This document shows positions 1-6,705 of a DNA stretch of 6,730 bases, piece by piece. The stretch is from CALKMS01 sp036796755 (lineage in GTDB: Bacteria > Actinomycetota > Aquicultoria > SKW223 > CALKMS01), in NCBI GenBank assembly GCA_036796755.1, contig DAIRCJ010000074.1, positions 1 to 6,730 on the forward strand, read 5' to 3'. The notes beneath the pieces are model-generated. The model saw only the letters and a list, made by a program, of their open reading frames with translations, did not search any database and was not told the origin of the DNA. A program made the translations under genes and the position numbers. Position 1 is the first letter of the stretch. The number at the start of each line of letters is the position of its first letter.

Positions 1-1
1 G

Positions 2-1816
2 ATAAAGCTGGTTCTGGCCTTACTGAACTCAGTAAACGAGGGTTATCCTCGGCGGCTTCTGATAAGCCTTTTTCGTTCTCCTCTTTTTGACCTTGTGCCC
101 GCTGAAGTTGGCTTGTTTATGGACTTTTACTCCCGCCACAACGGAGTGGTAAAGGGAGAGGAAAACTGGCTTGACTGCTTTAAAGAAACTTTTTTTTCGA
201 ACGAGGAAAGAAAAAAGGCTCAAGAAGCAAGAAAAGCTTTAAAAGATTTTTTTGCCTCTCTTGAGGTTTTTAAAAGAAAGAGTTCGTTTGCTTCTTTTAA
301 TCAAAATCTTTTTTCAGTTTTAGAAAAGTTTGGTTTTTTCAAAAAAATTCAGGGAGAAGGAGGAAAAAACCGAGAAGAAATTAAAGCCTGGCAGGCATTA
401 GCCAGCAGACTGACCCGGTTGGAAAGCTTTTCTTCAAATTTTTTTTCAGAGGAGATAACTCTCTCTGGATACTTAAGTATTTTGAAGATGATTGTGGAAA
501 AAGGTGAGTACTGGGTTGAGGGTGAAGAAACTGCAGGAGTACAGGTGGTAGGCCTTCTGGAAGCTCGGGGGATGGGCTATCGCTACCTTTTTTTCGGAGG
601 TTTAGCCGATGAGCTCTATCCGGGCAAGGTAACCAAGGAGCTTTTCTTTTCTGAGAGGCTCAAACAGGCGTTAGGCTTGCCTGATTATGCTCAGCGCTTT
701 TCTCTTTTTCGCTACAACTTTAAGCGCCTTATAATCTCTGCTGATTTTGCTTTTCTTTCCTTTCCCCAGACAGAAGGGCGGGAAGTTTTTCTCAAGTCCC
801 GCTTTTTCAGCGATTTAGAAGTTAAGGAAGAAGAATGGTTCGTTCCCGAGAATGTTTTGTTAGCTCCTTTTGAGTTTCAAAGGTACTGGCCGGAATTAAA
901 GGAAAAAAGTGTTCTTGACGAGCTGATTGGTGAAAAAACAAGGCAAATTCTTCAGAGGCGGATGGAAAGGGCAAAAGAGTTTGAGGAAGAAAAAGAGGCG
1001 ATTGTGCTTCAGGACTATAATCCTCCCGCCGAGCTTTCGGTAACTGAAATTGATAAATACAACCGTTGTGGCTTTCTCTTTCTTTTTGAAGTGATTTTAA
1101 AACTGAAGCCTCTGGAAGAACCTGGAGAGGAAATGCAGCCGGCTTTCTGGGGTAAGTTTATTCATGATTTCCTGGCCAGGGCTTTTCAAAATGACCTTAC
1201 GGGAATGAACCAGTTTGAGCTGGAGGAATACTTGAAGAAAGAGGCTTTAAGTGTTTTCCCTCTCAGCTTAAGTTCGGGTTACGGTCTTTTGAAGAAATGG
1301 CTTCTTTGCTCGGTTATTAAAAAACTGTCTTCGTTTGAAGCCAGGCGCTTTTCTCAGGGTTTTAAGCCGGTAGCCTTTGAAAAACCCGTTGAGTTTGAGC
1401 TTGGAGGATTGCGGCTTAAGGGAAGGGTGGATCGGGTAGATGACTTTAGGGGCGAGGGTTGTTTCCTGATTGATTTTAAGACCAAAACCAATTTGACGGG
1501 CGAGAAGGTGAGTAAAATCAAAGGGATGTTTAGTAAAGACCTCCAGCTTTTTCTTTATGCTCAGGCTTTCCAAGAGAGGGTTCTGGGGGTTGGCTACTAT
1601 GTTTTACATGAAGCCTGTGTTGACCTTGACGATTATCCTTCCCGGAAGCTAATCAGCTTTTTAGACGAGAAAAAAAGGAGGAAATTTTTTGAAGACTATC
1701 TGGAAGAGAAAAAAGAAAAGTCTCTGGAAATAGTGGAAAAAATCAAAAACGGCGTTTTTGAAAAAAATGGAAGCTCCTGCTTTAGTTGTCGCTATCGGGA
1801 GGTCTGCCCTGGCTGA
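2..1816 (+). CDS. addB: AddB-like helicase-nuclease subunit, PD-(D/E)XK nuclease with Fe-S clasp (5'-truncated by window edge)
   Basis: The reading frame is open from base 2 to a TGA at 1814-1816, so 604 C-terminal residues are visible and the start lies outside the window. A GTG at 95 is not the start: residues encoded before it (LNSVNEGYPRR, then LFRSPLFDL) already look like this family. Numbering from base 2, a degenerate helicase-like segment comes first, with GLLEARGMGY and FGGLADELYPG (nt ~541-630) resembling the AddB motif-V region. The nuclease domain follows: H388 (FIHDF), D477 (GRVDRVD), D491 and K493 (IDFKTK), then QLFLYA. Cys356, Cys593, Cys596 and Cys602 give the AddB-type arrangement of one Cys before the nuclease and C-x2-C-x5-C after it, which in known AddB proteins holds a [4Fe-4S] cluster. 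No catalytic residue is missing. Known AddB acts with AddA in resecting DNA ends for recombination; the addB-addA gene order is as in Bacillus. A more distant AddB/RexB-like nuclease is the alternative. Confidence 0.88.
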   Translation: MKLVLALLNSVNEGYPRRLLISLFRSPLFDLVPAEVGLFMDFYSRHNGVVKGEENWLDCFKETFFSNEERKKAQEARKALKDFFASLEVFKRKSSFASFNQNLFSVLEKFGFFKKIQGEGGKNREEIKAWQALASRLTRLESFSSNFFSEEITLSGYLSILKMIVEKGEYWVEGEETAGVQVVGLLEARGMGYRYLFFGGLADELYPGKVTKELFFSERLKQALGLPDYAQRFSLFRYNFKRLIISADFAFLSFPQTEGREVFLKSRFFSDLEVKEEEWFVPENVLLAPFEFQRYWPELKEKSVLDELIGEKTRQILQRRMERAKEFEEEKEAIVLQDYNPPAELSVTEIDKYNRCGFLFLFEVILKLKPLEEPGEEMQPAFWGKFIHDFLARAFQNDLTGMNQFELEEYLKKEALSVFPLSLSSGYGLLKKWLLCSVIKKLSSFEARRFSQGFKPVAFEKPVEFELGGLRLKGRVDRVDDFRGEGCFLIDFKTKTNLTGEKVSKIKGMFSKDLQLFLYAQAFQERVLGVGYYVLHEACVDLDDYPSRKLISFLDEKKRRKFFEDYLEEKKEKSLEIVEKIKNGVFEKNGSSCFSCRYREVCPG

Positions 1817-4610
1817 ACGGTTTAAACATCAGGCAGTTACTTCATCAGCTGGCTGCGGGAAAACCACCCGGCTGGTAGAAGAATATCTTGCTCGGGTAAA
1901 AAGAGGGTTTTCTCCTTCCAATCTTTTGGCTATTACTTTTACTAATCTAGCTGCTTCGGAAATGAAAGAAAGGGTGATTGAAAAGTTTAAAGAAGAGCTT
2001 AAAGAAGAATGGCAGCTTTTTAATCAGGGTCAGCTCCAGCTCCGAATTTCCACCATTCATTCTTTTTTAGCTGACCTTTTAGCTCGCTACAGCCTTGAAC
2101 TTGGTTTAAACCCGAGCTTTGAAGTTTTAAGCGGTCCTCTGGTTGAGGAACTCTGGCAGGAGTCGCTTGATGAAGAGATGGAGAATCTTTTTTTGAGTGG
2201 AGAAGCTCAAAGCTACGAGGATGTTTTAAAGACATATGGCTTGAGTTTCCTGAGGAAGATTCTTAAAGAGGCTTACAACCTGCGCCCGGCGACTGACCTT
2301 CTGGCAGCCGAAGAGCTGAAGCGGATAAGTTCAGGAGAGAAACCCAGGGATACTGAAGGAAAGTTTGCTCTTCTCTTTCTCCGGGTTTTAGAGCGCTTTC
2401 AGGCTAAAAAGAAGAGCCTGGGAGTGGTTGACTTTCCTGACCTTGAGGTACTGGTTCTTAATTTTCTTAAAAATTACCCTGACTTTAACAGCCTCCTCTT
2501 GTTCTTCAACGAGCACTTCTACCATCTTTTAATTGATGAGTTTCAGGATACCAGCCTGGTTCAGTGGCAGATAATAAAGGGTCTGGTCGGCGACTGGCTG
2601 GCCGGGGCGGGCTTAAGAGAGGTTTACGATAGCAGCCTTTTTTTGGTTGGCGACGCCAAGCAGTCAATTTATCGTTTTCGCGGAGCTGAGGTTGGGGTTT
2701 TTAAAAAAGTTGTCGACGAGTTCTCGGCCCTGGCAAATAAAGGAGGAGAAGACCACTTTTTACCGGTAGAGGTTGAGAAAAATAATCGGCGTTCAGCCAG
2801 GAAAATAGTTGAGTTTGTAAACTGGCTTTTCCCTTTCCTGACCGAAAAACCGGAGGCCGAAGACAGTTTTGTCTATCATGATTTTCTGGCTCTCAGGGAT
2901 GAGGAGGGATTAGTTGAAGTTAAGTTTTTCCTGATTCCAGAAAGGGAAAAAGGTTCAAAAGAGGCAAGAGTGAGAGAAGAAGCTTCCTGGGTAGCGGAGA
3001 GGATAGCTGATTTAATCACCTCTGGAGTGAAAATAGAAGAAAAGGGCAGGAAGCGCCCCCTGAAGCTTTCCGATGTCGCCATTATTATGAGAAATGCTAC
3101 TCATTCCCTTAAATTCGAGGAAGAACTAAAGAAAAGAGGTTTACCATATTATGTCCGAAAGGGCAGAGATTTTTATCGCCAGCCTGAAGTTTCCTTTCTT
3201 GTTCAGGCTTTGCGCTTTGTCGCTAACGAAAATAACGACCTTGCCCTTTTTTCCCTTCTTCGTTCTCCCGTTTTCTCTTACGATCTACCTTCGATACTTA
3301 GGGCTTTAAGAAGTAAAGGAGATTTTCTCTGGTCGAAAATCCAGAAAGAGGAGAGTTTTTCCCTGGCGGTGGAGATTCTCAGAAGCTGGTTAGAAAAAAG
3401 AGCCAGTTCGCCAACGGAAATTGCGGATTTTATTTTAAGTTCGAGTGGCGCTTTCAGTATTTTTAATTTACCTTCTCAGAACTTCAATCTGGAAAAGTTT
3501 TTTCTAATCTTAAGCCAGTTAGAGCTATCTGGCTGGTCGGCAGTGGAGGACGCCGTTGCCTGGCTGGAAAAAGCAGAAGGAGAAGAAGAAAACGAAGCTG
3601 AGCTTCCGACAGATGAAAGCATACGAGTTTTAACCGTTCACGCTTCTAAAGGGCTGGAGTTTCCGGTTGTCTTTGTGGTTTTAATTGACGAGTTTGGGGT
3701 AGTTAAAAAAGGAGGGAACTGGTTTTATCTTGATAGTGATTTAGAAAGCTTTACTTTCAGGGCTTTTATCAGGAAACCTCAGGAAAAGAACGATGATCTT
3801 CTTGAGGTTTTTGCTCAAAAAAATCGGGAGGAAGAAAAGAGACTTCTTTATGTTGCTCTAACTCGAGCCCGTGATTTCCTTTTTCTAACTGGCGGGGGGA
3901 CAGTAAAGGATACCGAGAAAGATAAAAATCTTTTTGGCCTCATTTATCGGTTGATAAAGGAGGAAAAACCAGAGCTAATTTCTCCTTTTGAACCAAAGAA
4001 GATGGCTAATTTTCAGCAGACCTTAAAAAAGGTTCCTCCTTTAGTTTTAAGCGGAAAAATTTCGGAAAAACCCCGTTTCAAGAAAGGTGAACCAGTGACG
4101 GAGGAAATAGTCTTGACTTCTTCAAGCCAGGAAGAGAAAGCGCGTTACGGAGAGTTTTTTCACCGGTTGCTTGAATGGTTAAGTCGAAAATCAAGGGAAA
4201 AAATGGAGGTTTCGGATTTAGTAAAAGAGGCAAGAATTCAGATTGAAAACTCCAGCTTAAGTCAGTCTCTTAAAGCCCAGCTCTGCAAGGAGCTGGAAGA
4301 ACTGCGCCTGTCCGGGTATCTTGAGGAGATAGTCCTTTATCAGCCCGGACTGGAGGAAAAAACTTTCTTCAGTTTAAAAGACCAGGTTTACTTTGAAAGA
4401 AGGTTTGATAAGGTTCTTTTCAAGGGAGAAGAAGTCTGGCTGGTTGATTATAAGACAAACGAGATCGAAGAAAAAGAGTTGGAAAAAACAGTCAGCCTTT
4501 ATAAAAAGCAGATTCTGGCTTATAAAAGTCTGGCTTCCTCTTTTTATCCCGGGAAAAAAACTCGGGCTTTCTTGCTTTTTAGCCGGCTGGCCCGTCTGGT
4601 TGAAGTTTAG
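1767..4610 (+). CDS. addA: AddA-like ATP-dependent UvrD-family helicase with C-terminal PD-(D/E)XK nuclease
   Basis: This gene should encode the motor and nuclease subunit that unwinds and degrades broken DNA ends together with AddB. Numbering from ATG 1767 (947 aa), the superfamily-1 motifs occur in order: Walker A AGCGKTT 28-34; Ia AITFTNLAASEM from about 55; Ib TIHSF 96-100; Walker B IDEFQDTS with D257/E258; III VGDAKQSIYRFRG with Q299; IV with R341/R342; V TVHASKGLEF with H625; VI YVALTRAR with Y695/R700/R702. The nuclease has H799 (GEFFHRLL), D881 (FDKV), D894 and K896 (DYKT), and Q915/Y919 (QILAY), so both activities look intact. At about 935-950 aa it is shorter than Bacillus AddA (about 1,230 aa). 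The start is uncertain: TTG 1758 and ATG 1767 lack a Shine-Dalgarno site, while CTG 1809 sits 6 nt after GGGAGG and puts the Walker A motif near the N-terminus, giving 933 aa. All candidates overlap the end of addB. The C-terminus (RLARLVEV) looks complete. Confidence 0.92.
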   Translation: MEAPALVVAIGRSALAERFKHQAVTSSAGCGKTTRLVEEYLARVKRGFSPSNLLAITFTNLAASEMKERVIEKFKEELKEEWQLFNQGQLQLRISTIHSFLADLLARYSLELGLNPSFEVLSGPLVEELWQESLDEEMENLFLSGEAQSYEDVLKTYGLSFLRKILKEAYNLRPATDLLAAEELKRISSGEKPRDTEGKFALLFLRVLERFQAKKKSLGVVDFPDLEVLVLNFLKNYPDFNSLLLFFNEHFYHLLIDEFQDTSLVQWQIIKGLVGDWLAGAGLREVYDSSLFLVGDAKQSIYRFRGAEVGVFKKVVDEFSALANKGGEDHFLPVEVEKNNRRSARKIVEFVNWLFPFLTEKPEAEDSFVYHDFLALRDEEGLVEVKFFLIPEREKGSKEARVREEASWVAERIADLITSGVKIEEKGRKRPLKLSDVAIIMRNATHSLKFEEELKKRGLPYYVRKGRDFYRQPEVSFLVQALRFVANENNDLALFSLLRSPVFSYDLPSILRALRSKGDFLWSKIQKEESFSLAVEILRSWLEKRASSPTEIADFILSSSGAFSIFNLPSQNFNLEKFFLILSQLELSGWSAVEDAVAWLEKAEGEEENEAELPTDESIRVLTVHASKGLEFPVVFVVLIDEFGVVKKGGNWFYLDSDLESFTFRAFIRKPQEKNDDLLEVFAQKNREEEKRLLYVALTRARDFLFLTGGGTVKDTEKDKNLFGLIYRLIKEEKPELISPFEPKKMANFQQTLKKVPPLVLSGKISEKPRFKKGEPVTEEIVLTSSSQEEKARYGEFFHRLLEWLSRKSREKMEVSDLVKEARIQIENSSLSQSLKAQLCKELEELRLSGYLEEIVLYQPGLEEKTFFSLKDQVYFERRFDKVLFKGEEVWLVDYKTNEIEEKELEKTVSLYKKQILAYKSLASSFYPGKKTRAFLLFSRLARLVEV
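1797..1802 (+). promoter_or_regulatory. Strong Shine-Dalgarno GGGAGG inside the end of addB, pointing to a CTG start for addA
   Basis: GGGAGG lies 6 nt upstream of CTG 1809-1811, which is in frame with addA. The conventional candidates TTG 1758 and ATG 1767 lie upstream of it, so this site cannot serve them. No ATG, GTG or TTG exists in this frame between 1809 and the Walker A codons. Initiation at CTG would leave only an 8-nt overlap with addB (1809-1816), typical of translational coupling. The motif also encodes addB residues next to its last Cys, so coincidence is possible. Confidence 0.5.
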
Positions 4611-4661
4611 GGCAGGAGAGAAGTTGCAGAAGAGGAGAAACTGATTAAGAATTAAGAAGAA
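4611..4661 (+). other. Purine-rich intergenic spacer, no terminator seen
   Basis: This 51-bp gap between the addA-like stop and the mgtC-like ATG is the only non-coding space of note in the window. It is almost all purine, with AGAGGAG at 4631-4637, too far (24 nt) from the ATG to be its ribosome site, and a weaker AAGAAG just before the start. No inverted repeat followed by a T-run is visible, nor a clear -35/-10 pair, so read-through transcription from addA is likely. Confidence 0.55.
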
Positions 4662-5315
4662 ATGAATGGTATAAGTTATCAAGAAGTTTTCATCCGCCTT
4701 TTGCTGGCTGTTTTAGCCGGGGGTTTAGTTGGCTATCAGCGGGAGAAACACGAGCGACCAGCTGGTTTGAGAACCCATATTCTGGTTGCTCTGGGTTCAA
4801 CTCTGGTGATGATTGTTTCGGCCTATGGCTTTTTTGGGCGGAACTTTGCTGACCCTACAAGAATTGCTTCTCAGGTAGTCGTAGGGGTGGGTTTTTTGGG
4901 GGCCGGAACCATAATTCGTCAGGGCAGTTTAGTTATTGGCTTGACTACTGCTGCTTCCCTCTGGACAACAGCGGCGGCCGGGCTGGCTCTGGGACTGGGT
5001 TGGTACGAAGTGGCTGTCTTTACGGTTTTTCTGGTCTTTCTGGTCTTGAGTTTTTTTAAAAGGATTGAGGAAAAATACTGGAGAAGGCATTTAATTCAGC
5101 TTGAGGTAACTGCTTCTCAGGCTCTCAAGGGTTTGAAAGAAAAGTTGCCTTCTCGGGATTTTAAGGTTGAGAAATTTGAAAAGAAATTCGAGGAAAGAGG
5201 AGTGTCTTACTTAATTCTGGCTGAAATTAGACCCTCTCTTGAGCTCACTGAATTAGCAGAAAAAATAAGTTCCTTAAAGGGAGTAAAGAAAGTAAGTTGG
5301 TCCCGAGAGCTGTAG
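4662..5315 (+). CDS. MgtC/SapB family inner-membrane protein with C-terminal ACT-like domain
   Basis: This is a 217-residue membrane protein of the MgtC/SapB family. Family signatures are clear: GGLVGYQRE at 20-28, RPAGLRTHILVALG at 32-45, DPTRIASQVVVGVGFLGAG at 64-82, and GLTTAASLWTTAA at 93-105. Hydrophobic segments lie at about 8-25, 38-57, 69-86, 92-111 and 114-132, consistent with five membrane spans. The soluble tail (about 141-217) has the beta-alpha-beta pattern of the ACT-like domain found in longer MgtC homologues. MgtC in Salmonella supports growth in low magnesium and in macrophages and affects ATP synthase and membrane potential; many environmental homologues have no known role, and no magnesium transporter lies nearby here. 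The start is fixed by an in-frame TAA at 4653-4655, so ATG 4662 is the first possible start; the ribosome site is weak. The last 19 nt overlap the next gene. Confidence 0.92.
   Translation: MNGISYQEVFIRLLLAVLAGGLVGYQREKHERPAGLRTHILVALGSTLVMIVSAYGFFGRNFADPTRIASQVVVGVGFLGAGTIIRQGSLVIGLTTAASLWTTAAAGLALGLGWYEVAVFTVFLVFLVLSFFKRIEEKYWRRHLIQLEVTASQALKGLKEKLPSRDFKVEKFEKKFEERGVSYLILAEIRPSLELTELAEKISSLKGVKKVSWSREL
5278..5283 (+). promoter_or_regulatory. Candidate Shine-Dalgarno AGGGAG for the TTG-initiated DUF523 gene
   Basis: AGGGAG lies within the end of the mgtC-like gene, 13 nt before TTG 5297. This spacing is longer than usual, so initiation may also rely on coupling to translation of the upstream gene, whose stop lies 14 nt past the TTG codon. 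No better purine-rich site lies nearer. Confidence 0.35.
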
Positions 5316-5752
5316 TCAGTGCTTGTCTGGTTGGCCTACCCTGCTCTTACAATGGGAAACCCCGAACCTCTCTTTCTCTGCTTTCTTTAATTGAAAGCTT
5401 ACCTTTTCTGGCCATCTGTCCGGAGGTTCTAGCTGGACTGGGTTTTCCCCGGGAGAAAGCGGAGATTAAAGGGGGAGATGGTTTTGATGTTTGGAGCGGG
5501 AAAGCCCGGGTTTATTCGGAAAGCGGCAAAGATCTAACCTCGCTTTTTTTAGAATCGGCTCGGGAAGTTTTAAAAATTGTTTCTCTTTTTGCTCCTCAAG
5601 AAATTTACCTCTGCGAGGGCAGCCCCTCTTGCGGAGTTAAACTCATTTACGACGGGAGTTTCACCGGACAAAAGCGGTCGGGAGCCGGAGTTACAGCCGC
5701 TCTTTTAATGAAGGAAGGCTTTAATCTTATCGGCTGGGAAAAAGAAAGATGA
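5297..5752 (+). CDS. DUF523 family protein, TudS-like [4Fe-4S] thiouracil desulfidase candidate
   Basis: The 151-residue product matches DUF523 across its whole length: VSACLVGLPCSYNG at 7-20, CPEVLAGLGFPR at 41-52, GGDGFDVWSGKARV at 59-72, SPSCGVKLIYDG at 109-120, and GAGVTAALL at 129-137. Cys10, Cys16, Cys41 and Cys112 fall in family-conserved motifs; Cys106 appears to be extra. Characterised DUF523 members (TudS) use a [4Fe-4S] cluster held by three cysteines to remove sulfur from 2- or 4-thiouracil, so a thionucleobase desulfidase is a reasonable guess, not a proven role. The protein should be cytoplasmic: no signal peptide or membrane segment is seen. TTG 5297 is the only ATG/GTG/TTG start between an in-frame TGA at 5249 and the SACL motif, and gives the short N-terminus usual in the family. 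The gene overlaps mgtC by 19 nt and the PP-loop gene by 4 nt (ATGA). Confidence 0.88.
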   Translation: MVPRAVVSACLVGLPCSYNGKPRTSLSLLSLIESLPFLAICPEVLAGLGFPREKAEIKGGDGFDVWSGKARVYSESGKDLTSLFLESAREVLKIVSLFAPQEIYLCEGSPSCGVKLIYDGSFTGQKRSGAGVTAALLMKEGFNLIGWEKER

Positions 5753-6705
5753 AAGCTTTGGCTCTACTTTCCGGCGGTCTTGATAGTATGCTGGCGGTTA
5801 AAATTGTTCAAAGAGAGGGGATTGAAGTTCTGGGCGTGGTTTTTAAGTCTCCTTTTTTCGGGGCGGAAAAAGCCCGAGAAGCGGCACAAAAGCTGGGGAT
5901 TAAACTTTTTGAGGAAGACATTTCCGAAGAACTGATAGAGGTTGTAAAGTCTCCACCTCACGGCTACGGCCGTTATTTAAATCCTTGCCTAGATTGTCAT
6001 AGCTTAATGCTCAGAAAGGCTGGTAAGATAATGGAAGAGATAGGCGCTTCTTTTCTGGTAACCGGTGAGGTTTTAGGAGAGAGACCCAAATCCCAGAATC
6101 GCCAGGCTTTAAAAACGGTAGAGAAAGAGTCGGGTTATGCCGGACTGGTTCTGCGTCCGCTTTCAGCTAAACTCCTTGAGCCAACCGAACCGGAAAAAAG
6201 AGGATGGGTAAAGCGGGAAAATTTACTGGCTATCTCGGGGCGTTCTCGTCTTCAGCAGTTTAAGTTAGCTGAGGAGTTTGGCCTTCAGAACTATCCTACT
6301 CCAGCCGGTGGTTGCTTGCTGACTGACCCCCAGTTTTCCAACCGCTTGAGGGCTCTCTGGAGCTGGCGGGGGGAGATTTTGATTGATGACTTATATCTTT
6401 TAAAGATTGGTCGCCATTTCTGGTTGGCAAAGAGCTGGTTAGTGGTGGGGCGAAACGAGAAGGAAAATCAGTTGCTAAAAAATTTGAGAAAAAAGGAGGA
6501 TTTTTTAATAAAAAGCGTTTCCGCTCCTGGTCCCCTTGGGCTTTTGCGTGGCAAAGCTGATCGAAAAGAACTTAAGGAAGCCTCTTTGATAGTCATAAGA
6601 TACGGGCAGGCACGTGACTGGGAAGAAGCTGAAGCTTTAATAGAGAGGGAGGGGGAGGAAGAACTTTTTAAGTTTAAAAGGAAAGAGTGGTTAAGATACT
6701 TATGA
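5749..6705 (+). CDS. PP-loop ATPase tRNA sulfurtransferase-like protein (ThiI/MnmA-like) with NFACT-R-like C-terminal domain
   Basis: The 318-residue product opens with the PP-loop ATP-pyrophosphatase signature SGGLDS (8-13), which adenylates the target base in tRNA thiolases such as ThiI, MnmA and TtcA. It then carries NPCLDCH with Cys80 and Cys83, VTGEVLGERPKSQ (104-116), and PAGGCLLTDPQF with Cys189. Residues from about 210 onward (LKIGRHFWLAKSWLVVGRNEKEN) resemble NFACT-R (DUF814-like), a presumed RNA-binding module known in fusions with ThiI-like PP-loops. There is no N-terminal THUMP domain and no rhodanese domain, so it is not classical ThiI. Homologues are often annotated as tRNA 4-thiouridine synthase or as a 2-thiouridylate methyltransferase; the second name is misleading, as no methyltransferase fold is seen. 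CxxC plus a distant Cys could hold an Fe-S cluster, or two of them could act as a redox/persulfide pair. The start ATG overlaps the DUF523 stop (ATGA). Which tRNA base is modified cannot be read from sequence. Confidence 0.87.
   Translation: MKALALLSGGLDSMLAVKIVQREGIEVLGVVFKSPFFGAEKAREAAQKLGIKLFEEDISEELIEVVKSPPHGYGRYLNPCLDCHSLMLRKAGKIMEEIGASFLVTGEVLGERPKSQNRQALKTVEKESGYAGLVLRPLSAKLLEPTEPEKRGWVKRENLLAISGRSRLQQFKLAEEFGLQNYPTPAGGCLLTDPQFSNRLRALWSWRGEILIDDLYLLKIGRHFWLAKSWLVVGRNEKENQLLKNLRKKEDFLIKSVSAPGPLGLLRGKADRKELKEASLIVIRYGQARDWEEAEALIEREGEEELFKFKRKEWLRYL

Noticed and set aside
95..97. GTG at 95 as the start of the first gene
   Set aside because: The frame is open to the window edge, and the residues encoded upstream of 95 already match AddB-type sequence; AddB also has a large N-terminal part that would be missing.
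190..197. Run of eight T as a possible frameshift or polymerase slippage site in addB
   Set aside because: The frame stays open and family-like on both sides, and Phe-rich coding explains the run; no sign of an alternative product.
1268..1573. Reverse-strand open frames of 60-100 codons at 29-223, 1268-1573, 2020-2235, 2876-3082, 4374-4682 and 5764-5961
   Set aside because: Each lies antisense to, or almost wholly antisense to, a well-supported gene, with no family motif and low-complexity translation.
4393..4644. An 83-codon forward open frame overlapping the end of addA
   Set aside because: It lies in another frame over the conserved nuclease motif of addA, and its lysine/tryptophan-rich translation looks like a frame shadow.
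4611..4661. Possible terminator or small-ORF leader between addA and the mgtC-like gene
   Set aside because: No hairpin plus T-run is present, and the frames near AGAGGAG (4631-4637) close almost immediately.
2100..6300. Repeated AGCGG pentamers as possible Chi sites for the AddAB enzyme
   Set aside because: A 5-mer is expected often by chance, and the Chi sequence of this organism is unknown; a genome-wide strand-bias count would be needed.
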